Shown here: one piece after another, positions 54,470-64,000 of the stretch
How the letters are laid out: every line of letters starts with the position of its first letter
Numbering within the stretch: position 1 is the first letter of the stretch
Source of the DNA: Diplodia intermedia
Taxonomy: Eukaryota; Ascomycota; Dothideomycetes; Botryosphaeriales; Botryosphaeriaceae
Assembly (NCBI GenBank): GCA_021495925.1
Contig: JAKEKT010000017.1
Location: 186,001-250,000 of the forward strand
Direction: 5' to 3'
Length of the DNA stretch: 64,000 bases
Position numbers and translations under genes: made by a program
Notes under the pieces: model-generated
Database searches by the model: none
The model's input: the letters and a program-made list of their open reading frames with translations, nothing else
What the model was told of the DNA's origin: nothing

Positions 54470-56269
54470 ATGGGCAAACCCGACATTGCCGAGGGTCTCG
54501 TCGTCGAGGCGTCTCCCTCCCCCGCCGAGTCGCAGAAAGGCGAGACGTTCCCCGTGGCATCGCACCACGCCGGCATCGAGGAGAAATACGGCACCACCAA
54601 GCGCGGCCTCAGCGGGCGCCATGTCCAGCTCATCTCCATCGGCGGAGCGGTGGGCACCGGCCTCTTCGTCGCCATCGGCTCGCACCTGCGCACCGCTGGC
54701 CCGCTCTCGGTCCTGCTCGCATTCATCATCTACCCCATCATCTTCGTCTTCCCCTGCTACCTCTGCGTCGCCGAGATGTCGGCGTACCTGCCCATCCGCG
54801 GCAGCATCTACGAGTTCGCCACCCGCTTCGTCGACCCGGCCTTTGGCTTCATGCTGGGCTGGACCTACTTTTACGCCGCGAGCATGCTGTTTTGCGCCGA
54901 GTTGAGTGCTGTGGCAACCGTGATGCAGTACTGGAGTGATATAAACCCGGCTGTGTGGATCGCCATGGCCCTGGTCGTTTGCTACGGTCTGAACGTGTTT
55001 GCTGTCAAGTAAGTGCCTTTCAACCAGTTCCGAATACCCCGAGACTGACCGCATGCGTCTTCAGGTGGTACGGAGAAAGTGAATTCTTCTTCTCTTGCAC
55101 CAAGATCCTGCTCATCCTCGGCCTCATCCTCCTGACGTTCATCACCATGGTCGGCGGCAACCCCAAACACGACGCCTACGGCTTCCGCAACTGGACGGGC
55201 GGCAACGCCATGCACGAGTACTACACGGACGGCGCAACCGGAAACTTCCTCGGATGGTGGAGCTGCGTGCTTTACGCCGCCTTTTCCCTCGGCGGTCCCG
55301 ACCTGGTGGCCATGGCTGCCGGTGAGATCGAGCACCCGCGCAAGAACATTCCCCGCGTGGCCCGCAACATCTTCCTGCGCGTCTTCGTCTTCTACGTCCT
55401 CGGCGCCCTGTGCCTGGGCATCATCTGCTCGAGCCGCGACCCCCGCCTCATCGGTGCCATCGACAACGGTGAAGCCGGTGCCGCCGCCTCGCCTTGGGTC
55501 ATCGGCATCCAGAACTTGGGCAGTGAGTCTCCCCCCTTCTTACACATCAAAGGAAAAAGAGAAAAGACAAAGCAGCTAACCCATCACCTTGCTAGTCTCC
55601 GGCCTCCCCTCCCTCATCAACTTCCTGATCATGCTCTCGGGTTGGTCCTGCGGCAACGCGTACATGTACTCGGCCTCGCGCACGCTCTACTCGCTCGCGC
55701 TCGACGGGCAGGCGCCGCGCTTCCTCCTCAAGTGCACCAAGTCGGGCATCCCCATCTACTGCGTCAGCATCGTCGGCGTCATCGGCTGCATCACCTTCAT
55801 GGTGGCGTCGTCGTCGGCGACGGAGGTCTTCGGCTGGTTCATCGACCTGACCATCTGCTCCTTCGACATCGCCTACACCAGCATGGTCGTCACCTGGGTC
55901 GGCTGGAACCGCGCGCTCAAGGCGCAGGGCATCTCGCGCGACTCGCTGCCGTGGAAGGCGCCCTTCATGCCGTACGGCGCATACATCGCCATCGCCACCG
56001 GCTCCACCATTTTGGTTTTCGTCGGCTTCGACGTCTTCGCCCCCTTCTCCATCCAGGGCTTCATCACGAGCTACTTCGGCGTCGCCTTCGCCGCCGTCGC
56101 CTTCGCCGTCTGGAAGGTCGTCAAGAAGACCAAGTTCGTGAAGCCGGCCGAGGCGGACGTGTGGACCGGCAAGGCCGAGGTCGATGCCGAGTGCAAGGTG
56201 TGGGAGGAGGCGCCGCCGCCGCCCAAGGCGAGGAATCCATTGGTGAGGGCGTGGAATGCGATGTGGTAG
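54470..56269 (+). CDS. Amino acid permease (AAT/YAT family)
   Basis: Three exons: 54470-55008, 55065-55522 and 55596-56269, giving 556 residues. It is a plasma-membrane proton symporter for amino acids with about twelve membrane helices. The cytosolic N-terminus carries Lys residues for ubiquitination, then the family signature TKRGLSGRHVQLISIGGAVG and TGLFVAIGSHLRTAGPLSV. Other conserved blocks are LPIRGSIYEFATRFVDPAFG, GGPDLVAMAAGEIEHPRKNI and SGWSCGNAYMYSASRTLYSL, the last being typical of helix 8. The sequence is closest in style to the fungal AAP subfamily (Agp2/Dip5-like proteins), but specificity cannot be told. Its neighbours (acetyltransferase, HET protein) are unrelated. Confidence 0.93.
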
Positions 56270-57122
56270 ATGCTGAGGGCGGTTTGAGTAGCGTTTTGAT
56301 ACCAATATATAGATGATACGCTTTAATGTCGATACAAAGGTCTGAATAGAGATGGATGATGCTTAGTGACCGAATACCTGATGTGTCTATCAATTCTCCG
56401 TTACTATAGGTCAGCAATACATATACTTCCATCCGGATCTTGTATTCAACTGCCTACACCAACTTGATAATGCAGTATTTGTGTAGGGTAAACGCGGGGG
56501 TGCAATTTCTTTGGTCACCCGCCGTGGGCTGAATTCGTAACGAAGAAGATAGGTGGTGGTCGAGGTAACTACTCCACTCCTAAGAAATCCTTGTAAGTGT
56601 CCTCTATGGGTTTTCAGTGCGCCAACAAAGCGAGACGGGAGTGCTTAGGATTGTTGGTGAGGCGACAGTGGCCAATCATGTTCGGCGAGCTGCCGCGCGG
56701 GTCGATCCGACCCTCGTCTACCCGCTGTGCCGCAATGGTATCGAGGACCCCCCCCTGTTTATGGCAAAAGATGGTCGTTGCCGTGCGGCGTAGAGAGCGG
56801 GGAACATACGAATTAAAAGAGGCCGATGGCCGTCGACTAGCAGCCTTCTGCACGCGCCCTTACTTTCCTTGCTTCCCTTCTATCACGCTTATTCCTTTTC
56901 TTGCTATTGGAATTTCCTTTTTTCTTTTCTCTTCCTGATTCTGTGAATCATTTGCTGAGTAAAACAAAGTGGTTTCTCTTCTCTCTTTTCTTTTTTGTTA
57001 AGAGTCTTATTCCGTCCAAGCAGACGCTTTTGCTCTCCATAGCAAGGTAGCCGACGAACTTGATCACGCGGACGGAGACGTCAAGCTAAGTTAAAAAGTG
57101 GCAGGCCGTTAGCATATAGAAG
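56270..57122. other. Intergenic, no supported gene
   Basis: 3' UTR of the permease and promoter of the HET gene. Pyrimidine-rich at 56850-57010. No gene supported. Confidence 0.5.
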
Positions 57123-59264
57123 ATGCCCGACCGAACTCTGTCGTGGGCACCGGTCGCCCCAGGCGGCAAACACGACCACTACGACTGCCTCCCCTGCAGC
57201 CGCAGCATCCGCCTACTCGAGCTCCAAGAACGGACCCACGGGCACCCCCGCCTGTGCTACTCCCTCCGCTCGTACCCCCTGGACGACGTCCCGCCCTACA
57301 CGGCCCTCTCCTACTCCTGGAAGGGCGCCGTCTTCACCGACGCCGAGATCGCGCGCGAGGACGACGACGGCGCGGCCGCGGAGCCCTTTTACGAGATCGA
57401 AATCGACTCGCGCTCGAAGATGGTCGGCGACAACCTATTCCACGCGCTCACGCGGCTGGCGGACGACGACCCGTCGTCGACGACGGAGGGGGGCGCGCAC
57501 CACCTGTACTGGGTCGACGCGCTGTGCATCAACCAGCGCGACCTGCCCGAGCGCGAGGCCCAGGTGCTGCTGATGGGCGACGTCTACGCGGGCGCGGCGC
57601 GCGTCGTCGTCTGGCTCGGCCGCGAGGCGGACGACGTGCGCGAGTTCGCGTGGCTGCACGCGCGCTTCGTGCCCGCGCTGGACCGGCTGATCGACCGCCG
57701 CGGCGTCGGCGTGCTGCGGCGGTCGCCGCTCGACGCCGTCTTCCGCGACGGCTCCGGGCTGGACGTGGCCGAGTGGTACCGCCGCTGGTGGGCGTACTTC
57801 CGCTTCTTCCGCGCCAGGCGCTGGTTCTACCGGGCCTGGGTCGTGCAGGAGGTCGCGCTGGCGGGGCGCGTCGACGTCCTCGTCGGCGCCGACGTCGTTT
57901 TGCCGTGGGCGACGGTGTTTTCGCTGGCCAAGTTCGTCTTGTGCGGCGGGTGGGGCCAGGTGCTTGCGCCGCCGCGGCAGGCCCGGAAAGATGCTGGGCT
58001 TGGGGAGATGGAGACGATGTGGCTGATGCAGGAAGTCTATCGAGAAGGTGCGTCGTGGAGCTGCAGCGCTCAAGGCTTGAGGAAATCGTTGGAGAAGGTC
58101 TTCGGAGCGGAGACGGAGGAACAGATGTGGTACGTATTCCTCATCTGGGCTGTCGATAAGGTGCGGACGCAACGTGCTTCAAATCCTCGAGATCACATCT
58201 ACGCCATTCTTGGAATCGCCGAGAGATTCATACCATTGGGGATTGAGAGGCTGATCGTGCCCAACTATTCGGCAACACCCGAAGCGGTCTATACCGGAGT
58301 CGCTAGCGTATTCCTCGGTAAACTTCCTTTCCTGTCCACGTTGTCCATGCTGGAGGATCCATCCGAGCGGTCGTTCAAGAGTCTTCCCTCCTGGGTCCCT
58401 GATTGGAGCGTGCATGGGTCTTGCCCAGTTCGGATAGGGTGGGCTAGCCGTGACGGAAACCCGCTGTTCGATGCTTCTCTCGTGGAACGATCAGAGCAGC
58501 TGTCGTGTTGGATCGAAGGGTCACGCCTCCTCCTCCAGGGTGCTCGGTTTGACACCGTAGTCGAGACATCGGATCCCCTCCGTACCATCATGACGGAATA
58601 TCGCGCGTCAAGTTTGTTCAACCTTTGTCGAGGCATGAAAAGGAAGTATTCGCCGACAGGCCAGACACGCCAGGAAGCTCTCTGGAGAACTCTTGTACTC
58701 GATGAACTGGACAACAATTACCCAGCCCTTCCCAGCTCGTCTTCGCAATTCCGAGACTGGGCTAGAATGAGTTTAGCGGCCGGACTGTATCTTTGCGAGA
58801 AGGACACAAGGGCTCGGTCCAAATATCTGAAAGATATATCTTGTCTGGATGAACTTTCGTGCGATGAAGGATCCCTTTTGTCGCCAAGTGCCGTGGTCAA
58901 AGACGAAGCGAAAACTTTGGCCAAGGTCTTCGACAGCATCGCAGATAACCAAGAGGAATGGAGCAACTTCCAGCGAGACTTTGACGGGGAAAGCATGCAG
59001 TTCGCCTCGAGGCTGAGCTGCACCGGGGCGTCGAGAAGGCTTTACAGCACCGCTCGTGGGTTCGTTGGCCTGGGACCCGAGTCCACCAAAAAAGGCGACC
59101 AGATCTGGATGATCTTGGGTGCTCGAGTCCCGTTTGTCCTCCGCAACAATCCGAGACCGGCTGGCTCATTCAAGATGATAGGAGAGACTTACGTCCACGG
59201 CTTCATGCATGGTGCCATGAGAGAGCTCGTGGGAGGGAAAGTGAGGGAGATCTCCATCGTCTAG
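57123..59264 (+). CDS. HET-domain protein
   Basis: Single exon, 713 residues. The HET domain covers about 55-245: PPYTALSYSWKGAV (59-70), RSKMVGDNLFHALTRLA, HLYWVDALCINQRDLPERE (129-145) and AARVVVWLG (159-166), the three classical HET blocks. HET proteins trigger cell death when incompatible fungal strains fuse. The domain contains an acidic insertion (REDDDGAAAEPFYEIEI). The remaining 450 residues resemble other fungal HET proteins: RASNPRDHIYAILGIAE and YTGVASVFLGKL are the usual middle blocks, and the C-terminus has GDQIWMILGARVPFVLR. No NACHT, WD40 or partner domain is attached, and no neighbour looks like a partner gene. GC at third positions is high in the first half and lower after about 58000, which is unusual within one gene. 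Confidence 0.92.
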   Translation: MPDRTLSWAPVAPGGKHDHYDCLPCSRSIRLLELQERTHGHPRLCYSLRSYPLDDVPPYTALSYSWKGAVFTDAEIAREDDDGAAAEPFYEIEIDSRSKMVGDNLFHALTRLADDDPSSTTEGGAHHLYWVDALCINQRDLPEREAQVLLMGDVYAGAARVVVWLGREADDVREFAWLHARFVPALDRLIDRRGVGVLRRSPLDAVFRDGSGLDVAEWYRRWWAYFRFFRARRWFYRAWVVQEVALAGRVDVLVGADVVLPWATVFSLAKFVLCGGWGQVLAPPRQARKDAGLGEMETMWLMQEVYREGASWSCSAQGLRKSLEKVFGAETEEQMWYVFLIWAVDKVRTQRASNPRDHIYAILGIAERFIPLGIERLIVPNYSATPEAVYTGVASVFLGKLPFLSTLSMLEDPSERSFKSLPSWVPDWSVHGSCPVRIGWASRDGNPLFDASLVERSEQLSCWIEGSRLLLQGARFDTVVETSDPLRTIMTEYRASSLFNLCRGMKRKYSPTGQTRQEALWRTLVLDELDNNYPALPSSSSQFRDWARMSLAAGLYLCEKDTRARSKYLKDISCLDELSCDEGSLLSPSAVVKDEAKTLAKVFDSIADNQEEWSNFQRDFDGESMQFASRLSCTGASRRLYSTARGFVGLGPESTKKGDQIWMILGARVPFVLRNNPRPAGSFKMIGETYVHGFMHGAMRELVGGKVREISIV

Positions 59265-59960
59265 CGGACAGTGGTAGACATGGAAAAACAAGGCAGAATC
59301 AATGCTGCTGCTGGCGTGGCGATGTATACGCGCAATGCCTTCGAGGCTCCCGACAAAAGCTACTGGAGGGCTCGGGCCGTACGAGGTTGAAGGGCAGGTG
59401 GACATGGCGGCTGACGGAGCAGAGGGTGCTGCTGCGCCTTGTCGACAGGGCTGTGGGGCCTCCGCGGCCTGCGGTGCCACCGAGGATCCGGCTGGGCGCT
59501 TCGGGTCTTCCTTCATGAGATGACCTCTTGCCGCCCGATCCGAGCCAAATGCGAACGAAGGTTTCGCCGCCACTGCAAACATCCCAAGCGCCTGCGCTTC
59601 CGGCCGGTGCATATCGTCCACAGAAATGTTGAGAAGCTCGCGCTGTGGCACGGCTTTGTCACAGCCTTGCATGGTTTTGATTGCAAAGGAGAGCGCCTTG
59701 TCAGGAATGGGAATTGGGCGTTTTGGGGGCTGAGCACTGCTGATGTCTGCAGCTCAGCCGCGCCCGTCCGAGAGAGCCTGATGGCGCCGGTCTCCGTCGT
59801 AAGCGCGACGTACTAAGGTGGCGGGGTAAGTACGTAAAGGAACCGGCCTATATCTAACATCTAGCCCCTCCTCGTTGGACTCTCAGCTCAACACGGTCTC
59901 TATTCGTTTTCCGTCCAAATACTATCAACATCTTCGTTGTATACCAACTGAAGCTTCAAT
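59265..59960. other. Intergenic, no supported gene
   Basis: 3' flank of the HET gene and promoter of the glycine-zipper protein gene. The reverse 168-codon frame at 59166-59672 overlaps the HET gene end and has no domain. Confidence 0.5.
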
Positions 59961-60652
59961 ATGTCTGATCCCTACAACCAATACTCCAACCAGTACGGCG
60001 GATACGGAGCGCCGCCTCAGGGCTATCCTCAGCAGAGCCAGTATCCCCAGCAGGGTGGCTATCCGCCGCAGCAGCAGTACGGCCAGCCGGGCTACGACAA
60101 CCAGCAGCACAACCAGCAGGCATGGCAGCAGAACCAGCAGCAAAGCTACGGCGCATACGGCCCGCCTGCCCACGGCGGATTCCAGAACGGACAGCAGCCG
60201 CCGGCGCAATATGGCCAGCCTCAATACGGCCAGCCTGGCTACGAGCAGCCGTAAGGAACCAGCACCGTTGACAACCACAGCATTATTCTAACAACTTCTT
60301 CAGCGGTGGTTACCATGATCCCAACCGCGGCTACGACCAGCAAGGCCCCTCGCAGCAATTCCCTCAACAGGGTGCTTACAACCAAAACCCTTACCCTTCG
60401 GATCCCAATGCGCCCCACCACTACGGCCAGCCCGGACAAAACCAGTACGGCGCTACCGACCCCGCACAGGCTGGCGAGGGAGACCGTGGTATTCTGGGAG
60501 CAATGGCCGGTGGTGCCGCCGGTGCTTTCGGCGGCAAGAAGTTTGGAGACCACCCTATTATTGGCGGCCTTCTTGGTGCCTTCGTTGGATCCAAGGCCGA
60601 GGACAAGTGGAAAACCGGCCGCAACAGCCACCAAGGAAACGGCAAGTGGTAA
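59961..60652 (+). CDS. Tyr/Gln/Pro-rich protein with C-terminal glycine zipper
   Basis: Two exons: 59961-60250 and 60304-60652, giving 212 residues. The first 145 residues are low-complexity, built from YGxP, QYGQPGY, GYPPQQ and QQ repeats, as in prion-like and annexin-type N-termini. The C-terminus has a short glycine-zipper: RGILGAMAGGAAGAFGGKKF and HPIIGGLLGAFVGSKAEDKW, resembling the 17-kDa surface antigen/glycine-zipper 2TM family, which inserts in or associates with membranes. It ends in a basic Asn/His/Gly tail. Small fungal proteins of this design are common and often stress-induced; the function is unproven. The phase-2 splice keeps the repeat register (QPGYEQP then GGYHDPN). Confidence 0.85.
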
Positions 60653-60853
60653 ATCGCATCTATCCGCAGGACGCTATTTTAATTCCTCTTCTTTATGATG
60701 AATGCTTTGGGAATGAATCTCGGATCGCTAGGATAGGGTCGGCCGTTTGAAATGTCTAAGAACACGTATTGGCGCATTTTGGCGTTGTCATATTCATCTC
60801 GTTAGTACGGTTTATAATTATCAAAAGCATGCGCTTTATGAGAATCGCTTCTT

Positions 60854-61372
60854 CTACAATTTGGATTTGTGACCCGTCTCTGCGGCGATCGCACCTAGCC
60901 CCTGTCTTAACGCCTCGTTCATACCAGTCTTTCCCGGCTTGCGCGACTCTCTCTCCACGAATACGTGCACAAACTCGCCCACTGCCTTGACCTCCTCAAC
61001 GCCCCTCTCGAAGACGCCGATCTCATATGTCACAGAACTCTTCCCCAGCTTATTGACCCTAAGTGCCAAGTCGGCGATGGCGGGAAACCCAAGCGGCGCG
61101 AAGTAGTCGCAGTGCGAGTGGACGACGAGACCGATCTGGGACGAGGTGGGCGGGTGCAGCGCACAGTGCTGCATCAGGTAGGTGTTGACGACCGAGTCGA
61201 AGAGGTAGTAGTAGACGCTATTGTTCATGTGGTCGTACATGTCGTTGTCGCTCCTACCAGCACGGTTAGAGTCAATTCGTACGGTCGATGGGGAACTCTA
61301 CCATCGCGTACGGTACTCGAGGTGGAAGCTGTAGTCGCTGCGGCGACGCGACTTGAGCTCTGCTTGCACCAT
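60854..61372 (-). CDS. Hotdog-fold acyl-CoA thioesterase (4HBT-like)
   Basis: Two exons: 61372-61302 and 61253-60854, giving 156 residues. The correct join uses the GTAGAG donor, restoring EYRTRWSDNDMYDHMNNSVY; Asp28 and His32/Asn34 fall in the DxxxHxN active-site pattern of 4-hydroxybenzoyl-CoA thioesterase-like enzymes. Later blocks are CDYFAPLGFPAIADLALRVN, KLGKSSVTYEIGVFE and GEFVHVFVERESRKP. Such enzymes hydrolyse acyl-CoA esters. The C-terminal KSKL is close to, but not clearly, a peroxisomal PTS1 signal (SKL would be canonical, and the chain does end in SKL), so peroxisomal import is plausible. It converges with the glycine-zipper gene and diverges from the pseudouridine synthase gene. 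Confidence 0.88.
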
Positions 61373-61775
61373 GGTGGTGGTTGGCTTGTATCAAGGCAGG
61401 AACAAGAACATATGTAGGCTCCGACCGTTGAGGATGCGCAGGCACCTCGCGCGACAAGTTGACTACATGGCGTTGGCCGGCACCGGGGATGGAGGACCAG
61501 GACGCCGCGAAGGCGGGCAGCGGAAAGCGACCGAGGTTCAGCTAGAACGGGACCGCGATAAGATAAGGTTGGTTTTCTGCCTACCTATCCACCACCCCAA
61601 AAAAAAGTCCCCGGAACACCTCGCTGGCTACCGAGCTACCACTCGCCCTCTGACTTCGCGATACCCCGTCCGGCACCTCGCCTCCACCTTCCGCCCACCC
61701 GCCAACACTCTGGCGCCCTCCCCCCGCGTCTTCGAATACCTCCTCCGTCGCGGGCGCATCCCAGGACCCACGACC
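61373..61775. promoter_or_regulatory. Divergent region, thioesterase / pseudouridine synthase
   Basis: 403 bp between opposed start codons. The pseudouridine synthase frame is open through part of it, so its start could lie further upstream; no other coding sequence is seen. Confidence 0.4.
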
Positions 61776-63448
61776 ATGGCGCTGACGCCCGTGGAGCGCA
61801 GGAACTCGTTCCTGCGCGAGGACAAGCACAACACGGAGCCCGAGACGTTCGAGGAGCCGCCGGCCGTCATAACCACGCCCGTCGGCGACATGTGGCCGCG
61901 CCCTTACTACCTCGAGAACGGGCTGCGGCGCGTGCAACCCTACCATTTCACCTACAACACCTACTGCAAGCAGCGATGGCGCGGGCGCGAGCTGCTGGAA
62001 ATCTTCACCGACGAGTTCAGGGACCGGCCCGCCGAGTATTATGTGCGTTCTATCTCCTCGGGCATATGAGTTGTGGCGGGAGAGCTTTCAGAGTCTGTTT
62101 TGGTCAAGAGCATGGGAATTACATATTCGTGGCAGCACGGGGGGGGAGAACGAGTGTTCGATGTAACGGACAAGAAGGCCAGTCCAGCTGACGACGCGAT
62201 CATTCCTCCTAGAAAGAAGGCATCGAAAACGGTACCATCGTGGTGAACGGCAAGCGGGCCTCGTCGATCAACCACATTGTCAAGAACGGCGACATCATCT
62301 CGCACACGATGCACCGGCACGAGCCGCCCGTGACCGCCGCGCCCATCGGCGTCGTCCACGAGGACGACGACATCCTCGTCATCAACAAGCCCGCCGGCGT
62401 GCCCGTCCACCCGGCGGGCCGCTACAACTTCAACAGCGTGGTCGAGATCCTGCGCGCGCAGCGCGACTACGCCTTCAACCCGTCGCCCTGCAACCGCCTC
62501 GACCGCCTGACCAGCGGCGTCATGTTCATCGGCAAGAACCGCGCCGCGGCCGACGACCTCAGCGTGCAGATCAAGGACCGCACCGTCAAGAAAGAATACG
62601 TCGCCCGCGTCGTCGGCGAGTTCCCCGACGGCGACGTCGTCTGCGAGAAGCCCATCCTCCAGATCTCGCCCAAGCTGGGCCTCAACCGCGTGCGCGCCAA
62701 CGGCAAGGAGGCCCGCACCGTCTTCCGCCGGCTGGCCTACTACCCGCCCGCGCCGCGCGAGGGAGACGACGACGACCAAGAAGAAGAGAAGCAGCGCGAG
62801 GAGGAAGCGGAGAAGGAAGGCAAGCCGTGGAAGTCGCTGCGCGGCTACAGCATCGTGCGCTGCATGCCGCTGACGGGGCGCACGCACCAGATCCGCGTGC
62901 ACCTGCAGTTCCTCGGCCACCCCATCTCCAACGACCCCATCTACGCCAACCAGCGCGTCTTCGGCCCCGCCCTCGCCCGCCACGACGACCGCTCCGACGA
63001 CGACGACGACATCGTCACCCGCCTCGGCCGCATGGGCAAGGACGAGGTCGCCGAGGCCGTCGCCTACCACGACGAGATGGTCGACGACTACAACCGGCGC
63101 AAGGCCGAGAAGCTGTCGGGCGACGTCTGCGCCGTCTGTAATACCGGGCTGTACACCGACCCCGGCCCGCACGAGCTCGGCATCTACCTGCACGCCCGAA
63201 GGTACGCCTGCGAGGCCGGCCGCTGGAGCTACGAGACCGACCTGCCCGCCTGGGCGCTGCCGCCCCCCGGCCACGAGGGCCCCACCGAGGCCACCGTCGA
63301 GTCGGATCCGCTGGCGGCCGATCTCGCGAAGCTGGGCCTGAACGACGACGGCACGGTGACGGAGGAGAGGAGGATGGCCGAGGCGGGGGAGGAGGCTGCG
63401 GACGGAGAAGAGGAGCAGCCAGCGGCCGTTGCGGTTGCCGCTAGCTAA
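61776..63448 (+). CDS. RluA-type RNA pseudouridine synthase (Pus9/Rib2-like)
   Basis: Two exons: 61776-62042 and 62213-63448, phase 0, giving 500 residues. It converts uridine to pseudouridine, probably position 32 of cytosolic or mitochondrial tRNAs by analogy to yeast Pus8 (Rib2) and Pus9. An S4-like start contains LLEIFTDEFRDRPAEYY and EGIENGTIVVNGKRASSINH. The catalytic Asp186 is in CNRLDRLTSGVMF, and the conserved PLTGRTHQIRVHLQFLGHPI block follows. Between them are acidic runs (EGDDDDQEEEKQREEEAEKE). A late segment CAVCNTGLYTDPGPHELGIY carries a Cys pair of unknown role, seen in fungal Pus9-like proteins. The end is Ala/Glu-rich. The start at 61776 is preferred, although the frame is open further upstream. 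Confidence 0.92.
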
Positions 63449-63917
63449 TAGTGCAAGGAAATAAAGGAGAGAGAGAAAAAAAAAAAAAGAAAGGTAACGA
63501 GACCAAGATGAAAAGTGAAAAGAAAGAGAGATAGATGCTTCACGTCTCACACGTAATTCGAATTTGGATTCGAAAAGCTCATTGCCGATGAAACTTTGTT
63601 CATGGCTTTTCATTTGCAAAAAGAAAATGTCCACCCAAACCTGATCTGATCTCTCCAATTAACCAACCCAGGGCGTATCATGTTAAACGACGTTCTCCCT
63701 TTTTTCTTTTCTTTTTTTACAGTACCCTCGCTCTACCACGAGATTCTTGATATGCAAACCCTCACCACCACCCGCTCCATGATTTCAACAACAGTCACCC
63801 GTCCTTCTCCCAAAAGTCCTTTCCAACACCACTTCACGAGAACGACGCCATCAACCCCGGCCTCTGCATCTGTTGATCCTCGTACTGTAACAAACATCAG
63901 CCTGCCTGCCCCATCTT

Positions 63918-63920
<3 letters not shown>
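63449..63920. other. 3' flank of the pseudouridine synthase gene
   Basis: Purine-rich after the stop codon, with an A-run at about 63476-63489. No gene is seen up to the repeat near the window end. Confidence 0.5.

Positions 63921-63955
<35 letters not shown>
63921..63955. repeat. (AG)17 microsatellite
   Basis: About seventeen AG units in a row, followed by a purine-rich tail. A simple repeat likely to vary in length between isolates. Confidence 0.95.
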
Positions 63956-63960
<5 letters not shown>

Positions 63961-64000
63961 GAAGAAGAAAGAAAATTATAATCCAGTAGAAGAAGCGACT

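Noticed and set aside
62039..63658. 539-codon frame antisense to the pseudouridine synthase
   Set aside because: Shadow of the GC-rich sense gene; Val/Gly/Leu-rich composition typical of antisense frames.

Overview
This window is nuclear DNA of a filamentous ascomycete (Pezizomycotina). Most genes carry one to five short introns of about 50-230 bases, with GTRNGT-type donors, CTNAC/TACTAAC-like branch points and YAG acceptors. Codon use favours G or C at the third position. The gene set is typical of this group: a HET-domain protein, a PPPDE-thioredoxin-PUL fusion, a CBM18-tagged AA7 oxidase, GEP4, DUG3 and MGM1. I cannot name the species. I joined exons by hand from donor, acceptor and phase, and state the joins in each entry.

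Layout. 1-2.7 kb is a decayed left edge: an FAD-oxidoreductase pseudogene (+) abuts a TPR-like relic (-). 2.7-16 kb holds a secreted lysozyme-like protein, a NOPCHAP1-like protein, an eIF4E-like protein with a strange acidic N-terminus, a divergent centrin, the Golgi GDPase GDA1, the PPPDE-Trx-PUL protein and a small membrane protein. 16.4-27 kb holds GEP4 and SMD3 (divergent), an IRC6/AAGAB-like adaptin chaperone, an unknown conserved protein, ribosomal protein eL32 and an acyl-protein-thioesterase-like hydrolase. 28-36 kb holds cullin 4 and the divergent pair MGM1/DUG3. 37.5-47.3 kb holds the CBM18-AA7 oxidase, two Gfo/Idh/MocA oxidoreductases flanking the divergent mitochondrial pair MRP17/GCSH, and an NmrA-like protein. 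49-64 kb holds a single-pass membrane protein, a GNAT acetyltransferase, an amino acid permease, a HET protein, a Tyr/Gln-rich glycine-zipper protein, a hotdog thioesterase and an RluA-type pseudouridine synthase.

How the genes relate. There is no operon and no obvious biosynthetic cluster. Several head-to-head pairs share short intergenic regions (GEP4/SMD3 241 bp, MRP17/GCSH 225 bp, GDA1/PPPDE 483 bp, MGM1/DUG3 530 bp) and may share promoters. Mitochondrial functions recur (GEP4, MGM1, MRP17, GCSH). I found no convincing new multi-gene system. The items most worth a second look are the eIF4E-like protein with its N-terminal repeats and upstream ATGs, the divergent centrin, the secreted lysozyme-like enzyme, the unknown protein at 21.6-22.6 kb, the 705-bp intron at 44.3-45.0 kb and the broken left edge.
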